A DNA stretch of 6,942 nucleotides from positions 1 to 6,942 of the forward strand of contig JAOTUX010000054.1 of NCBI GenBank assembly GCA_029863665.1, given 5' to 3'. Shown piece after piece: positions 6,065-6,942 of the stretch. The notes below the pieces were generated by a model. The model was not told the origin of the DNA. It made no database searches and was given only the letters and a program-made list of their open reading frames with translations. Position 1 is the first letter of the stretch, and the number at the start of each line of letters is the position of its first letter. The position numbers and the translations under genes are program-made. The stretch is from Candidatus Nitrosopumilus sp. (GTDB taxonomy: Archaea > Thermoproteota > Nitrososphaeria > Nitrososphaerales > Nitrosopumilaceae).

Positions 6065-6685
6065 CTATAACGACTCGGATTTTTTTAGATCATTTCGAGC
6101 ATCTTTAATTATTGACCAAGATGACTGGAGAAAGAGACTTGCAATCAATCCTGCTGCTATGAGGTCAGGCCATGATGTGTCTGTCCAAAAGACGAAACCT
6201 GCAGCAATTAACACCAAAATATTACCAAGCGCATCATTGCGGCTAAAGAGCCATACCGCACGTACATTGGCATCTCCTTTTCTATGTGGAATTAGTATGA
6301 TGACTGCAATAGCATTTATCAAAAGTGCGATAAAGCCAAGAATGCCCATTACTCCGGCTTCTGGTGTATGCAAAACTTGTGTGCGATATATTGTGTTAGC
6401 TAGTATGGCTATACCCATTGCGCCAAGAAATATTCCTTGGATGAGTGCTGAACGAGCTCGCAATTTAAGACCCCATCCTATTGCAAGCAAACCCAAGAAC
6501 GTGATTGACCCGTCACCTAGAAAATCAAGTGCATCAGCTTTGAGTGCTTGAGAATCTGCCAAGAATCCACCAATCATCTCGGCAAGTCCATAACCTACGT
6601 TGAGTAAAACAACTATCCATAATGCCCTACGATATGCAGGTGTGATGTGAGAAAGGTCCTTTGGCAAATTGTCATCGTCTGACAT
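6065..6685 (-). CDS. Short cation diffusion facilitator (CDF) transporter lacking the C-terminal domain
   Basis: The 206-residue protein has six predicted membrane helices (about 21-39, 55-73, 79-98, 111-133, 146-166, 173-191) after a short acidic N-terminus. CDF signatures are clear: N29-x6-E36 in helix 1 (LLNVGYGLAEMIGG), then SQALKADALDFLGD (45-58) leading into helix 2 with the metal-site pair Asp54-x3-Asp58, and DANVRAVWLFSRNDALGN (138-155) at helix 5. In helix 5 the usual His/Asp-x3-Asp is Phe147-x3-Asp151, as in a CDF subfamily with an SRND motif that I recognise. The cytoplasmic dimerisation domain of classical CDFs (about 300 residues) is absent. The family exports divalent cations such as Zn, Co or Cd by proton exchange; the substrate here is not determinable. 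It lies upstream of the copper-protein gene in the same direction. Confidence 0.92.
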   Translation of the reverse strand: MSDDDNLPKDLSHITPAYRRALWIVVLLNVGYGLAEMIGGFLADSQALKADALDFLGDGSITFLGLLAIGWGLKLRARSALIQGIFLGAMGIAILANTIYRTQVLHTPEAGVMGILGFIALLINAIAVIILIPHRKGDANVRAVWLFSRNDALGNILVLIAAGFVFWTDTSWPDLIAAGLIASLFLQSSWSIIKDARNDLKKSESL

Positions 6686-6726
6686 TAACTCTTGATTTGA
6701 TTCATTATGATGTAAACATGCTGGAG

Positions 6727-6732
6727 TTTAAT
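6727..6732 (-). promoter_or_regulatory. Possible TATA box for the CDF transporter gene
   Basis: ATTAAA on the minus strand (within GGATTAAACTCC) is centred about 45 nt before the ATG at 6685. A start site about 27 nt downstream would leave a leader of roughly 18 nt. No clear Shine-Dalgarno precedes the ATG. The call is weak. Confidence 0.25.
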
Positions 6733-6942
6733 CCATAACACTAAGAATTACTGCTTTTGTTAAAAAGAAAATTTAGATTCTAAAAATTTTGATCAAATCT
6801 TTAGGTTTTCTTATCAGAGTTATTTTGAATATGTCCATTCAATAGAATATTTTTTTCTAAATTGACTTACACGTGGGTGCTAAATTTATCCCCTAAACTA
6901 TATTCCCCCCTGCATGTTATACTCCCATTCAAATTTGAACCA
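6733..6942. other. AT-rich non-coding stretch at the right edge
   Basis: I see no gene that can be supported. Stops occur often in all frames. The stretch holds a T7 run (6850-6856), C4 and C6 tracts near 6890-6910 and a 12-bp palindrome TTCAAATTTGAA (6928-6939). An ATG at 6914 (plus strand) stays open to the edge, with an AT-rich TAAATTTAT about 29 nt upstream. It could be the leaderless start of a rightward gene, but only nine codons are visible. Confidence 0.4.

Noticed and set aside
6159..6551. Plus-strand frame of 130 codons within the CDF transporter
   Set aside because: It is fully antisense to a protein with clear CDF motifs, and its translation resembles no family.
6928..6939. Palindrome TTCAAATTTGAA
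   Set aside because: A 12-bp AT-rich palindrome with no gene placement to support an operator role.
6867..6941. Possible 3' end of a minus-strand gene entering from the right edge (24 open codons)
   Set aside because: The length is expected by chance and nothing in the translation can be identified.

Overview
The window is AT-rich, gene-dense archaeal DNA. It most resembles a group I.1a ammonia-oxidising thaumarchaeon (Nitrosopumilus-like, Nitrososphaerota). This rests on protein families rather than on any marker gene. There is an exported methionine-rich protein ending in a plastocyanin domain. There is a beta-domain of the kind found in thaumarchaeal PEFG-CTERM surface proteins. There are several short anchored or exported proteins of unknown function, and promoters with a TATA-like box about 28 nt upstream of the ATG, as expected for leaderless archaeal mRNAs. 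The genus is an inference.

Layout. (1) Positions 1-3289, minus strand: six genes head to tail with almost no intergenic DNA. In transcription order they are a multi-pass membrane protein, an anchored protein with a PEFG-type beta-domain, a 14-cysteine exported protein, a two-helix membrane protein, an NTR/TIMP-like protein with a C-terminal membrane anchor, and an anchored protein that runs off the left edge. The junctions are TAATG, a 10-nt gap, an 11-nt overlap, ATGA and ATGA. This indicates one mRNA and translational coupling. (2) Positions 3381-4528, plus strand: a Schlafen-type AlbA_2 gene whose N-terminal part is separated from the rest by a one-base frameshift exactly in the conserved glycine signature, with no usable start codon upstream. 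(3) Positions 4595-5980, minus strand: a 461-residue exported copper-type protein with about 70 methionines and 20 histidines in its central 250 residues, two CxxC motifs and a C-terminal type-1 copper domain. It has its own TATA box, overlapped by a 6-5-6 inverted repeat. (4) Positions 6065-6685, minus strand: a short cation diffusion facilitator (CDF) transporter lacking the cytoplasmic C-terminal domain. (5) Positions 6686-6942: about 257 bases with no gene I can support.

How the genes may work together. The right half looks like a metal-handling pair: a membrane cation transporter followed by an extracytoplasmic copper-binding protein under a possible dedicated operator. The left operon looks like an envelope assembly in which every product is membrane-anchored or secreted. 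Its function is unknown, and it is the best candidate here for an undescribed multi-component system. The broken AlbA_2 gene lies between the two.
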